Counted from the stretch's first letter, positions 10,187 to 21,642 are shown. The stretch: DNA of 64,000 nucleotides from Gongronella butleri (GCA_025201375.1 JAIWZP010000064.1:80385-144384); one strand, 5' to 3'. Numbers and translations are program-made. The notes: generated by a model not told the origin, from the letters alone.

Positions 10187-12390
10187 TTAGATCAAGCCGT
10201 CGCCAATGGTCGACTTCTTGGTGTCCGCGCTAGCAGCAGCATCTGCAGGTGCAGCTGGCTGCTTGGCAGGACGGTCAGCGCAGCTGGGAGTCGGGGTCGC
10301 TCGATGACTCGAGTGTCATGGGCACCGCAGTGAGCAGACCACCAGAAGAGGAAGAAGGATGGGGAGCGGCCAATCCAAGGAGGACTTGGGCGGCCTCGTC
10401 CATAATATATATTAAAGTCTGCCGCAAGAAGCAAGAGCTCTTCTTCTTGTTGGGCGACGGCGGCGACGAATCAAGGCACGTTCTCTTGGTGGACGGCCAA
10501 TGCTTGTTGTTGTGGCGGCGGCACGGGGCCCTGCATGGGCTCGTCGTCTTGATTTTTGTGCCAGACGACAAAGCTGTGGGCAACAAGGCAATCAGCCTGC
10601 TCCAATTCGCTCTTGAGGGCATTTGGCAAGTGCCATTTTGGCGCAAGAATGCGCGGAACCAGTTTGTGGCGCTTGCCGTGCTGTTTGCAAACATGGACTT
10701 GCATTGCATCCATTGGGGCAAGCACTTCTTGACCTTTTTGGCCATTTTGGTCCATTGGGACAACTTGATTGCGGCCATTTTGATGCGCTGCTGTTGGCCA
10801 AGGCAGCGGCGGATGGAGATGGATGCGCGCAAGAAGGCAAACGTTCGTCGGGGCGCGTTGCACTTCTTGGTGATCGCCTTTTTCGCGCGATGCACGTGCA
10901 CTTGTGCTTGGAGGAGCTGCTGCAGCTGCAGCTCTTGTTGTTGTTGTTGCTGCATGAGTATCATGATGTACTGCTGTTGCTGCTGTTCTTGCTGGTACTG
11001 TACATGAGCATCATCATGTCATGCTGAAGCTGCTGCTGTTGCATTTGCTGCTGCTGTTGTTGTTGATGCTGCTGCTCCTGTTGCTGTTGATGTTGCTGTT
11101 GCTGTTGCTGTTGCTCCTGGAGTTCTTCAAAACGCCACAGGGCAAGCACGGGCGAAGACGGTCAAGGAAGAACACGACGAGGAGGAGAGGCGGTCACCTC
11201 GCGCGTGGTGGTGCGCATCTTGGGCACCGGCACCGGGGGAGGACGTCCACGTGCTTTGGCACGGGCGGCGAGTAGCTGGCCTGACGCGTCGTCGCGGTCT
11301 TGCTTTGCGCGTCACGAGAAAAGAAGGGCAAGATCTCGGCGGGCTTCGTGCTTGGCGCGCGCAACGGCGTGGGCTTGGGATCGGGCGTGGCCACCGGCTT
11401 AAGGACAGGTTCACCGGCAAAGATGCACACGCGCGCGGGCTCGCTCGTCAGGGGCAGCGGCTGGGGCGACGGCGCGGGCGATGCCATGGATGTGGGCGCG
11501 CTGGTCAGCGAGGTCGACATGGGCGATGATGGTGTGAACGAGGGCGCGGTCGTCTCGGGCAATGGTGTGCTCGCAGACGTGGTGGTGGGCGCGGACGCTG
11601 GCAACGGGAGCCGCTCAACATCCATCTGCGCATTCGTGCGGCGGAGCGCCGCGGCAACACGCTGGATTCGAAAATAGAAAAGGGAGAGAGAACAAAAAAA
11701 AAGGGAGAGAGAGAGAGAGAGACAAAGAAAATAATCAGTTTCATATCGAATTTACTTCAGGGGGTGCTTTTAGAAAAAAAGAACTTACATTTTCATGTTC
11801 ATCGAGCTTGTGCGTGACGTACAATGCAGACTGCACCATTGCCATCCACCAGCTCATCCGAAGAAATGGGAAACGCGTCGACGCGCTCCTCCGAATCGCC
11901 ACCAAAAAGATCACCACGCGATTGGGAACCAATCAATGACGGGAATAAACGCGCTATCAATGCCACGTCTCCAGAAAACTTGAGATACAGGCCCACAAGA
12001 GTGAGCTAAAAGTACAAATCAGCAGGGATAAGAAAAGGGGACATAAAAAAATACGCAAAAGGGAAGCAAAAAAAAAAAAAAAAAGAGAGAGAGCGAGAGA
12101 AAAAAAAAGGCGGTTTTGTTCCCATGAAAGCGATTATGTTTCAGATTAGCCAACCAGATCGCTTGATTTCGCTCTCCTCCTCCCCCCTTTTTTTTTCGTC
12201 GCGAGAGAGCATCCGTTTTTTTTTTTCCCCATAACAATGACTTTTTTTTAAAAAGCGCGTCAATCAACAAATGCGCTATTTTTGCGAAATAAGGGGGGGA
12301 CACACCATACCGCAGCAGCATTTCAATGGGGGTACACCAGTTGGCTCTTGCGGCGTTGGAGGCATTGACGCTTAAGGAATGCGCGACTGC
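10187..12390 (-). CDS. Tentative multi-exon Q/P/S-rich protein gene (structure unresolved)
   Basis: I do not recognise this gene. Several minus-strand stretches have gene-like codon use but sit in different frames: 12390-12312 (NASNAARANWCTPIEMLL), 11996-11815 (VGLYLKFSGDVALIARLFPS), 11858-11805 (ALYVTHKLDEHEN) spliced by a strong GTAAGT donor to 11669-11260 (RVAAALRRTNAQMDVERL, then P/S/T-rich), a CAG/CAA-rich stretch at 11130-10890, 10850-10480 (HKLVPRILAPKWHLPNALKS) and a final part (DEAAQVLLGLAAPHPSSSS; last residues KKSTIGDGLI, stop at 10187). Short introns with GTG donors could join them (for example 10340-10276), but I could not prove one frame. A decayed gene or base errors are alternatives. 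The listed bounds are approximate. Confidence 0.3.
10905..11125 (-). repeat. CAG/CAA trinucleotide tract
   Basis: On the minus strand this is a run of CAG, CAA and CAT triplets encoding Q/H-rich sequence. The Q-coding frame changes once near 10990 (QQQ frame upstream, then a second Q frame with YQQEQQQQQY), which is why the host gene's reading frame is uncertain here. Confidence 0.8.
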
Positions 12391-14317
12391 AGAAAAAAAA
12401 AAAAGCTAGGAACATGCCCCAATGTCGGTTTTCTCGACAACCATTCCATTTATTTCCATTTTTAAGTAACACAAAATCCAACGATCAGACTCTCAAACCT
12501 TCTGCAGTAGGTTCAATAATCATCGATTCAAGGGCTGGTGAGTTTTGCTTTGAAAAATCGCGTGTAAACCCCAAAAACTCGACATTGCAGGAGCTGGTGC
12601 TCAAAGTCGCAGGCTTTCACGACGGAGGATGGGTGTCCAAATTGCATTTCCATTGCGCTGTGTGCAAAAAATATATCCAAACAGTCGTTAGTTTCCGAAT
12701 ACTCGTGATTACACTGGTAAATCCAAAAAATTGCTTTCATCGACCAACTTTAGCACTGCAGAGTCTTAAAAAGCGATCTAGCGTGTGAAGCCAAGTTAGG
12801 AACCTCGAATGGGTCTTGGTTTGCAGCAGCCCAAGCTCAAGGTAGATCGCTACTCGCAAATGTAAAAATGAGTCAATTTGAAGACCAGAGACGAAATCGA
12901 AAAAGTGGGTCCGCAGAATGACATGACACTTGCACACAAGATGTATCTCACGGTGAAACGACGAAAAATGCCAAAAGTAGCGTGATTGATCCGCTCAATG
13001 GCGAGCAAAGAGCAAAATCACATAAAACTTGCACTGCGAATTGCACCGGAAAAACGTATGTTTGTAGCCGCGCTGACGCGTCCACTAGCAAGAGACACGC
13101 CATGTGCGTGGATTTTAAGTAACAACAGGCACGTGTTGCTGGACGCCTGACGCGGTTTATCACGCGTCCAAAATTATATATGATTTGGAAACCGTGTCAA
13201 ATCTTATGAGGATCAACTTTTTTCAAAGATCATTGATATCTACGTGTCAAGCAGACCATGTTCTTTTCAATGATCCGCGTTTCAAAGCGATACGGCAATT
13301 CCTCATCAAGTTTACTCTAGGTCGAAAATAGAGAGCCAAATGCAAGTTACGCTGTAACCAGCGTATGCACCGTTGGTTTTTAGTTGATTTCCGTCAGCGA
13401 ATGAGGTGTGTTTATCATGTGGTTGAATGGCGCGGTGATCCGAGAACCTAAATTTCCCGTTTTCAAATTCACGACTGAACCCCTTTGGAAAATCTGTGAA
13501 TTTCGGAATGGTGATTGCACGTCATCCAGTGGTTGGTGCACCCCGTGGATGGGATCATTCAAACGAGGTAATTTGGATGCACAATGTCCTAGAATTTTAT
13601 ATCCTGAAAGGATGCAAGTTTGGCCACAAACGACCAAAAATAAATAAAACGCTTTAATTGCTATTTTCTCGACAAACACTTGGACGATTCCAGATCTATC
13701 GCACTAAACACGATGCAATAACAGAATGTTCAAATCACGTGCTGTGTGCTGAACGCATAATAATTAAAACTCTATTTCGTAACAAAAGATTACCAATTTT
13801 GCAACAAGTCGAGATATCAGCCTCTACCGTGATCCGGTCGCTGTCAAAATTGGTCCAATTCACTGTCGTATTAATTTTATGCTATTCACCAAGTTTGGGC
13901 TATTAATATGCATTTTTGGTGAAGATATGATTACTAAGGTGTTGCGACTCAGAAGCAAATGCGCGATTGCTGGTAACACAGGCATCTTGCCGCCCTAGAA
14001 ACAGGCGCAATCGGCGTCAATGAATGATCTGTTTCACCAGTAGTGCATTTGAAGCATTTGACAAAGAAAAATCAATAGCTATTTTATCCTTTTTTTAAAA
14101 ACATAACCGATGAGCTTTTATGATGACCCAAAAAAAAAAAGGTACCTCAGGGCGACCAATGGGCTGCGGAGGGACGATTTTTTTTGTCACATCTTGTCCT
14201 GCTGTCCAAAAAAGGACGCGTGCGGGGCTCCATCATTTTGTTTCACAGCAACCTCTTACTTTTGCTCTTTTTTCCCATTTCGTATCTCCTGAACGCACCA
14301 CGCCCGTATCAGGTCCT
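12391..14317. other. Gene-free region carrying repeat unit A
   Basis: No supported gene. It contains one copy of the dispersed repeat called unit A here (12740-13560, listed separately). From 13660 to 14317 the sequence is AT-rich without recognisable features, until the leader of the sulfurtransferase gene. Confidence 0.6.
12740..13560 (+). repeat. Dispersed repeat unit A, copy 1
   Basis: Landmarks in order: CTGCAGAGTC, CTTGGTTTGCAGC, GGGTCCGCAGAATGACA, CTTGCACACAAGATGTATC, GAATTGCACCGGAAAAACG, GCTGACGCGTCC, CTGACGCGGTTT, GAAACCGTGTCAAA, CCTAAATTTCCCGTTTTCAAA and ACGTCATCCAGTGG. The same series occurs at 43810-44600 and 46075-46860 in the same orientation, and reversed at 27440-28200. Identity is moderate, so copies are old. 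No open frame is conserved between copies. Confidence 0.8.
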
Positions 14318-15550
14318 ATGTTGAGAACACTCGCGTCCTCTGGTCTTTCTAAATTTGCTTCTAGTACGTCGACTCGATTTTTTTGCTGCAAAAAAAAAAC
14401 AAAGCAAACTCATGTCGACGCCTTTTTTTTTATAAAATAGCACGAGTCACCATGGCCACTGCGTCCATCACGTCCCGAGGGTACTCGAGTTTGTTGTCGG
14501 CGGACGAGGTTGCATCGTCGCTGGACAAGGTCAAGGTGCTGGACTCGTCATGGCACATGCCCAACGCAAATCGCGATCCTTTTCAGGAATTCCTGGCCAA
14601 GCGCATTGATGGCGCGCGATTCTTTGGCATTGACACGATTAAGGACACCACGGTCGACTTGCCGCACATGCTGCCGACACCCGAAGTGTTTGCTCAAGCC
14701 GTTGGTATGGCATTTGGTTTAAAATTATTGATTTTTGGGCGATGTACCTCATTTTTTTTTTTTTTTTTTTGTGATTTAGGCGACCTTGGCATCAGCAATG
14801 AGGACCATGTGGTTGTGTACGACTCTGTGGGCACGTTTTCGGCGGCGCGTGTCTACTGGACGTTCAAGGCATTTGGGCACCAGGGCCCTGTTTCAATTTT
14901 AAATGGTGGTTTGCCTGCGTGGGAACGTGGTGGTCACGCGGTGGTGGGTGGCCCTGTTGCTGCCATTGAGCGTGCTTCCTACGCGGTGCCGACGTTGCAG
15001 AAGGATTTAGTGCGCGATTATGCAACGATGCTGCAGCATGCCAAAGCCGCGCAGGCAGGCAATTCGACGCCTCAGATTTTGGACGCACGTGCATTGGCGC
15101 GATTCACGGGTGAGGCGCCAGAGCCGCGCCCGGGATTGTCCAGCGGCCACATGCCCGGCTCCATCTGCGTGCCCTTTCAAGAGGTCGCCAATGCCCAGGG
15201 CCAGTACAAGTCTGACGACGAGCTACGCGCCCTCTTTGAGTCAAAAGGAGTCGACTTGACCAAGCCCATCATCACCAGCTGCGGTAAAAGAAAAGAGAGA
15301 GAGAGAGAGTGGAAGACAGAGAGAAAAATAAAAGAAAAAGAGAAAACAAAGCCGTTTCGCTTCATCTCATCGTTCATCTCATCGTTCATCTCATCGTTTT
15401 TGTGCATTTCTGGCAACAGGCAGTGGCATCACGGCGTCGGTGCTCTATGTGGCATTGGAGCGTGCCGGTGCCAAGCAAGTGGCTGTGTACGATGGAAGCT
15501 GGACTGAGTATGCAGACAAGTCGGATGCAATCATTGTCAAAGACGCGTGA
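14318..15550 (+). CDS. TUM1: 3-mercaptopyruvate/thiosulfate sulfurtransferase (two rhodanese domains)
   Basis: Transfers sulfane sulfur from mercaptopyruvate or thiosulfate; the fungal Tum1 branch feeds sulfur to tRNA thiolation and Moco synthesis. Exons 14318-14363, 14441-14704, 14780-15283 and 15420-15550 give 314 residues. Exon 1 encodes an Arg/Ser/Leu leader (MLRTLASSGLSKFAS) that looks like a mitochondrial presequence. The mature part starts at a second in-frame ATG (14452, CACCATGG context). The N-terminal inactive rhodanese domain contains VYDSVGTFSAARVYWTFK; the C-terminal domain has the catalytic loop SCGSGITAS, whose Cys codon precedes the last intron, and ends YDGSWTEYA. Convergent with SF3B2, 85 bases apart. 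Confidence 0.92.
15361..15397 (+). repeat. Three tandem 12-bp units in the last intron
   Basis: TTCATCTCATCG is repeated three times inside the intron before the last sulfurtransferase exon. It is a small minisatellite without obvious role. Confidence 0.8.
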
Positions 15551-15635
15551 AAAATTAAAAAATCGCGAAACGCGTATAAAATCAAGATGCCATTTTTTTT
15601 AATAAGATAAGGGTTGTATGCTATTTACAAGTGGT

Positions 15636-17646
15636 TTAAAAGTGGACGGACCGCTTGCGCTTTGCGCGATGTTTTTCGTGATCGACGACCATTTGCTGCA
15701 AATCGTGCTGGCCGGCGCCGCGAGGCACGCGAGCGGCTTGGGCTTGGTCAAACTTGTCCTGAAGCATGGCGACAGGGAGACCGTGCGGATCGTCAGTCAT
15801 TTCACGCGGCTCTAGGGCAATGGTGACATCCGATGCTGGGGCGGACCACGAAGGACGCTTTTTGAGCCGCGAGATCGACACGGGCGGTATGTCATAGGCA
15901 TGCTGCGACCCCATCCACTGTGTCTTTGTCGTGGTTGTCGCTTTTTCGGGCAAAATGGTATAAAACGCGTGTTTGGCATTCTCTGTGGCGTCCAATGTCA
16001 TCATTTCTTTGCCTTGATTGCGTTTGTGCTTGCTCTTTGCCTTGCCGAGCTCTAATTCCTGCTGCACGTCAACCTCGATCAGCGGTGTGTCCTGTGGCTC
16101 GCCTTGATCGACCGTGGCAGCGTCGTCGTCCTCCTCGCCTTCACTAGTATCAGATTCCGCGTCTTCCAGCTCGCCCCACCACGATTTATCCACCACAGCA
16201 GCTGTTTGTGCGGATGTTTTGTCAACATGCGCGTTCGGTTCCACCTTGAATCCATACAGAGGCCGACCCAGCTGCGCAACAAGAAGAAAAAAAATAAAAG
16301 TGAGAAAATGATATTTCAAATGAATGAATTGCGCGTTTTACTTCATCAACTGGGATCTTTCCCCATTCTTGCGCTTGGAAGCCAGTCATTGCCCCTGGCG
16401 GGATCGGCGCGTTCAGGCCAGGGATGGTCATGGTCGCCGCGTAAGCGGGTGGCGGGCCGTATCGCTGCATTGCATGCAACCAGGGTGGCGGTGACAGTTC
16501 CGTGGTCATGCCAAGCGCTTCTCTGAGGTCCGGCGACAGCGATCCGGGTTTCAATTGCTGCATTGCGTCGTGAAACCCCTTGTTCTCATAAAATCTACGC
16601 GTAAAAAGAAGAATAAACGAGGGAAAAGATGAGTATTGCCTCTTTTTCATCTCGTATCTCTTGTATGCGCGCGTACAATTCGCCATGGCGCGTCAGCTTG
16701 GACTTGGTTTGGTGCTTGAAGAACGCGTCATGCATATCGTCGTAATCCAGAGCAAGGGTGCTCAACTTGCCACGTCGTTGTGCTCTGGTGCGCGCTTTTT
16801 GCTTCTTGGCGTGCTCCTGGCGCTTGAGTTGATCGCGCATCTCCATCACACCCGTCTGCTTGATGTAATCTACACGCGACAAAATGAGCAATTGCTTTCG
16901 TTTGGACTCTTTTTTTCATTTTTTTTTTTTTTTGGCTAACCTGGCAATTCATAGGCCGGTTTGGTATCGAAAGGGTGCATGGTCAAGTACTTGTGTGCAT
17001 AGCTCCAATGCTTTGGTACGGGCACCGTGTTTCTGCATGCTTTCAAGTCGACGAGGAGGAGCGGGTCAGGTGAGCACGGGTCCAATGCCTGATTTTTAAA
17101 AACAAAAGGGGCATTGTCAAGTTTTGTGATTCTTCACAATCAAAAAAAAGACGCATTACGTGCACAACGTCGGGATTGGAGGCCAATTGCTTCAACTCGG
17201 CGAGGGTATAGCGTTCTGCTCGTTTTCTCTTCTTTTTGGACAAGGAATGAGACGATGGCGTGGCTGGTACGGGCAGATCTGCGCGGGTATCGGTGGAATC
17301 GGGCGCCGAACAAGCTGGCGCAGGCGTCGCAGCAGCCATTGGCAACTGATAATGCTCAAACACCTGCTTCCACTCAGCCTCGACCTGTGGGTCCAATGCG
17401 CCTATTGATGACATGTCCACAGGCTCTGCAACGTACTCAGGCTGCTGCCGCTCTTGTTGCTGCTGCTCCTGGTGCACGTCTTGGTCTTGCTGCTGCAAAA
17501 ACAAGCGTAAGATCGGGCAACTGTCGTTGAACAACAAAGTTTACCTCATTTTTGAGCTTTTTTCGTTGTTTTTTCTTGGCACGTCGCTTGAGCTTCCATT
17601 GCTTGCGCTGCTCGTCGGTGATCGGGGACTGCTGCACCGGTTGCAT
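15636..17646 (-). CDS. CUS1: Splicing factor 3B subunit 2 (SF3B2/SAP145, yeast Cus1)
   Basis: Component of the SF3b complex of U2 snRNP that helps place U2 on the branch site; SF3b is shared with the minor spliceosome. Six minus-strand exons: 17646-17545, 17492-17160, 17088-16941, 16869-16677, 16594-16342, 16271-15636; 554 residues. Matches to the family: LKACRNTVPVPKHWSYAHKY, YELPGDYIKQTG, YDDMHDAFFKHQTK, KLTRHGELFYENKGF, PPPWLHAMQRYGPPP, IPGLNAPIP, EWGKIPVDELGRPLYG, and a basic C-terminus VVDHEKHRAKRKR. The start is a short basic exon (KLKRRAKKKQRKKLKNE). Divergent from the ELMO gene with only 200 bases between start codons, suggesting a shared promoter. Confidence 0.95.
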
Positions 17647-17846
17647 TCTACCATGGGGGCAGGGGGAAGGTCGATTGAACACAAAAAGAAGTAAAGGAGC
17701 CAGAAAAAGAGATGCAACGACGATGGTTTTCAAGCCCCGCCGCGCATTTATTATTTAAAATTCCGAGATTTGCGTGCTGCTGCTCCCCCTGATTTCTTCC
17801 CTGCTTCGTTCTTTTTGCCACTTCTTGCCTTGCTCTTTTGCACACC

Positions 17847-20669
17847 ATGAGCGGAAACAGCAGCCAGACTTCTTTTCCGTCACCGCCACCCATGCCTGCA
17901 ACGCTCCCTGCGCAGTCTCCCACGCAAGAGACCTCTGCGCCGCAACAACAGGCGCCCATGACGCCTCAGGCGCAAACGGAGCAGCTGAATGCCGCCACAA
18001 AGGACGACAAGGTGCTAAAGATGGCCACCTTTTCGCTACAAAAGTATCTCAAGGTAACCAAAAGAGCAAGAAATGGAACCAATTTGTCAAAGGGCATCGG
18101 ATTGACGCGTTTTTCTTTTCTTTTTTCTTTTTTTCTTTTTTTTTTTGCCCAGGAACCGGATTTTGCGGCCGAATTCCTGGAACGCGGCGGATTAGAGTCC
18201 TTGTGCGAGATCATCAAAAAGGCGAATGGCAACACGCTTGCATACGCGTTGAATTCGTTTGATTCGCTTTTGGAGCACGAGACGGGTTGGAAGTCGCTCG
18301 ATGAGGATTTTGTCGTGGACATTGCGCGTATCGTGGTCAAGGAGGCGCTCGTGACGATTGTGCGGCCGGCCACGGCGATCCTGATCAAGATCGTCACGTT
18401 CAATGCTCACCAGCGCCGCTCGTTCCCGGCACCCAATGCCACCACCACGGCATCGGCCACCAACAATAAGCCCACGGCTTCCTCTGGCTCTAATAAACAG
18501 CAACAACAGCAGCAACAAGACACTGCAAAGTCCGACGCGGCCGCAAGCGCCACATCTTTGCTGTCTTTTGGCTATCCGACCCTCCAAAAAGCCATTGAGC
18601 GCGTGCCAAAGTTGCTGCCGACGCTCGTCCAGCGGCTTCAGAGCCAGGATTATACACTGTGCCTCAACAGCCTCGCACTCCTCACGGCCATGATCAAAAT
18701 GGTCACCGACGAATATCGCAGCAAATTGCCCGAGTCGCTGGAAGCTTATGATCTCAAAAAATACATTGTCGTAAGAAATGCACACCCCATCCTCCTATTT
18801 TTTTTTATTTGACGCGTCGCTCATCCTCGTTTCACTAGCGTTTGATGAATAGCAGCCCGTCCGAGGAGCTGCGCACGCAATTGCTCGAGTATCAGACGGT
18901 CATGGGCCAAAACTTCAGCATGCGGCGCAAAACACATGTCAGCCTCAAAAATCCGGAAGATGCTCAGATGCTCAATGACATTTGGGAAGCGGCAAAGGTT
19001 GATGACATCCAAATCCCTGGCGCTCGAAAGTGGAAAAAGCTTGGCTTCTCGGTAAAAAAACAAAAAAAAACAAGGAAAAACGCGTCGCGAAGCGCTTGAC
19101 TCACGTGTTATTTTTGCGATAGTCTGAGAATCCTCAGCGGCAATTCGTCCGGACCGGCCAATTCGGCTTGCAACGACTGCATGGCTTGGTGATGAGCAAC
19201 CCAGACTTGTTCTCAAAGGTATAAAACATGAAAAATGGTGTAATAGGGCCGCTGATCGCGCTTTTTTTTTTTTTTTTTGGCTTCTAGACCATCATGGAAC
19301 AGATCCATCGGCCCGAGAACAAGCGTTGCCCTTATGCCAAGACGTGTTGCGAGTGCACCGAGCTACTCTTTAGCCAGTGGAACATCAACACGGGATGTAA
19401 GTCGGTCACTTTTATTGCATTTTTCACAATTTGGCTGATTTTTTTCTCTCTCTCTTTTTTTTTCGCCTTGCATAGACATTGCAGCGGAATTCGAGCCCAT
19501 CTTGTTGTACCTGGATCGCGTCCAGGCCACGACCGTGCGTCTGTTTTTCCGCTTGTTCCAGGACATGGGTGCAACCATTGCGGATTTCTCAAAGGTGTCC
19601 GCGCTTGTGCGCAGCCAATTGCGCGCTGTGCTAAAGACAGAAGGTGTCAAGGATATGAACGAGTTTGAGCGTGTCATGGACGGCACTCCCTACCAGACAA
19701 TCCGAAATCGCCGCCTCAAGGAACTCGAGTGGGCCGATGACTTATTGGGACGCGACGCAATCAAGTAAAAAAGAAAAAAAAAAAGTTAGCAGAGAAAATG
19801 AAAACACTATGATTTACACGATTTGCCGTTTATTTTACAGGCATTTGCGCGCACGATTGAACAAGCAATCGTACGAGTTTATAAAAAAGCAGCGAATTCA
19901 ATGTCTGGTGCGTGGTGCATGGTTCCCGGCGCCATCGTCGTCTCTAACGCGGTCGGGGTCGATGGCCATGCCCAACAGCAACATCAGCATGCAGGAATTG
20001 ATTGGTGGCACGAGCTCGTCGTCGTCGTCTGGCGTCAAACGATGGCGATATTACAAATTGAGCCCGTCCAAAAAGGCTTTACTCTTTGGCGACTTTGCCG
20101 AGGTGCACACAGCCGTGATTGACGATTATGACGCGCTGCCAAACAAGATCGAACTTGCCAATGTCGCCGATATTCGTGCAACACGCAAACCATCCACGAC
20201 CACCGCCGCCGCGGCGTCGTCCATGTTCCCCGCGCCTCCATCGTCCACGGCGTCGCCATTGCATCATCACCACCAACTTCATTCGCACTCAATGGATCCA
20301 ACGTCGCCCGGTGGTGCGCTGCCCGTGTCCGGCTCAGACGCTTTGCTTGGCACATCGCCCACGGCGACCTCGTATTCTTCCAGTGCCGTGCTTTCCTTTG
20401 GTCTGTACACGTCCAGCAATCGCCTGCTTGCGGAATTCAAGTGTGCCACGTCCGAGCAGCTGTCAGAATGGAAAGACGGGTTCAGCATGCTCTTGGACAA
20501 GGGTATCACCAGCAAGGAGACCGCAGAGTACCTTCATTCGCTCACCGAGATTGGCGTCAAGGTCAAATTGCTGCAAATCGCCGGCGATCGCGTCGAGGTG
20601 CCTCATGGCACGCTGGATGTGCCGCCATTGCCTGCTGGCGGCACATCACGCTTCTACTATGACGCGTGA
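17847..20669 (+). CDS. ELMO/CED-12 family protein
   Basis: Homologue of ELMO/CED-12, which pairs with DOCK-type exchange factors to activate Rac GTPases in actin control. Seven exons: 17847-18053, 18153-18770, 18839-19051, 19123-19218, 19288-19396, 19476-19764, 19841-20669; 786 residues. After a P/Q-rich leader come an armadillo-like region (FAAEFLERGGLESLCEIIKK, ALNSFDSLLEHETGW), the ELMO domain (FVRTGQFGLQRLHGL, CPYAKTCCECTELLFSQWN, VQATTVRLFFRLFQDMG) and a C-terminal PH-like domain (QCLVRGAWFP, WRYYKLSPSKKALLFGDF, SEQLSEWKDGFSMLLDKG) with a long H/S/P-rich insert. Exon phases all agree. Its DOCK partner is not in this window. Confidence 0.9.
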
Positions 20670-20901
20670 GGTATCCAATGGCACTTGTTCATCCCATCCT
20701 GCGCGCTCACCTGGCCGGCCATCGTGACGCGTGACACGCGACACGTCTCCATCCCCTTTTTTTTTACAATGTATTTTATTAAATTATAATGATAAGACGT
20801 GAAAAAATATGGCAGGGGGTATGAAGATGCTAGCTCACAAGGGAAAAGAGCAAGGCAAAGGACACAACGAGACAGAAACCAACCTAAATTAAGATGTGGG
20901 C

Positions 20902-21642
20902 TCAGACGACGCGTCTTTTGTTGCATGGCATGCACTGCATGTATATTTTTACCATGGTTTTAAAGGACAATGCGCTGAAAAATGTATTGATTAGCTCACC
21001 AAAGACACGCGCCGCGACATCGGCTCGTCGAATATGATGGGGATCTTCCTGCATACACGTAAAAAAATCAAAAGAAAGCCCGTCATTGGTTAAGGATTGG
21101 CGTGTCGCGTATAAAAAAAGAAAAAAAAAAGCAAGCACGCGCTGCGATCTTGAAAAAGGATATTTTGCCCATTCCAAGCACTTGTAATCCAATCCCCAAT
21201 CTGGAGGAAAGCTGGTCCGGTCGCATTCATTTCGCTCGTACTTGCCAGCACACTCTTCGACGGCGCTGAATTGACCTGAAAATAAAAAAAAGCGGCGTGT
21301 CAAGATGCAATTTCAATTTAGCGTAGATTTTACTTTGAATAAGCTGCTGGGCTTGCTCATGAATCTCGAGCCGAATGGTGGAGAAGGCGTGGTAGACCAA
21401 GAAGAGCACGAAAAAAACAAACACAATATAAAAAAGGGCACTTGCATAGCTGAAACAAGGGATAAGCGTTTTGCACATGGGAACGCGAGGCGACTTTTTT
21501 TTGCGTACCTGGACAGAATCAAGGGCGTATGAAACGAAGTCGTCCACGACGAGTGCGTTGCCGGCCCCATAAGTGGCCGAGAAACAACGCAAGTCTCTGA
21601 ATCATGGTCCGTCTTGCGTCGTTTCACCTGACGCTGATTCAT
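20902..21642 (-). CDS. BRL1: Brl1/Brr6 family nuclear-envelope protein with a U12-type intron
   Basis: Fungal nuclear-envelope/ER protein needed for nuclear pore assembly and membrane lipid balance. Exons: 21642-21509, 21449-21334, 21275-21164, 21058-20902; 172 residues. It shows a transmembrane segment (ASALFYIVFVFFVLFLVYHA), then the lumenal cysteine domain CAGKYERNECDRTS, YKCLEWAKCMQEDP, and the closing helix FGELINTFFSALSFKTM. The third intron (21163-21059) starts ATATCCTTTTT and ends AC; only this AT-AC splice restores the family pattern C-x2-W-x2-CM-x2-DP, and no GT donor is available. The protein is shorter at the N-terminus than yeast Brr6; a further upstream exon is possible because an AG acceptor (TATTGTAG) lies just before the ATG. 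Confidence 0.88.
21059..21163 (-). other. U12-type AT-AC intron (minor spliceosome substrate)
   Basis: Read on the minus strand, the 105-nt intron begins ATATCCTTTTT, the U12 donor consensus, contains ATCCTTAAC (8 of 9 to the U12 branch-site consensus TTCCTTAAC) and ends TTTTTTTAC. The branch element lies about 30 nt before the AC, somewhat farther than usual. Splicing here joins WAK to CMQEDP in the Brl1/Brr6 protein. Confidence 0.88.

Noticed and set aside
10249..11007. Plus-strand open frame of 252 codons with poly-Cys
   Set aside because: Poly-Cys comes from the complement of a CAG/CAA tract; codon use and peptide character favour the minus strand.
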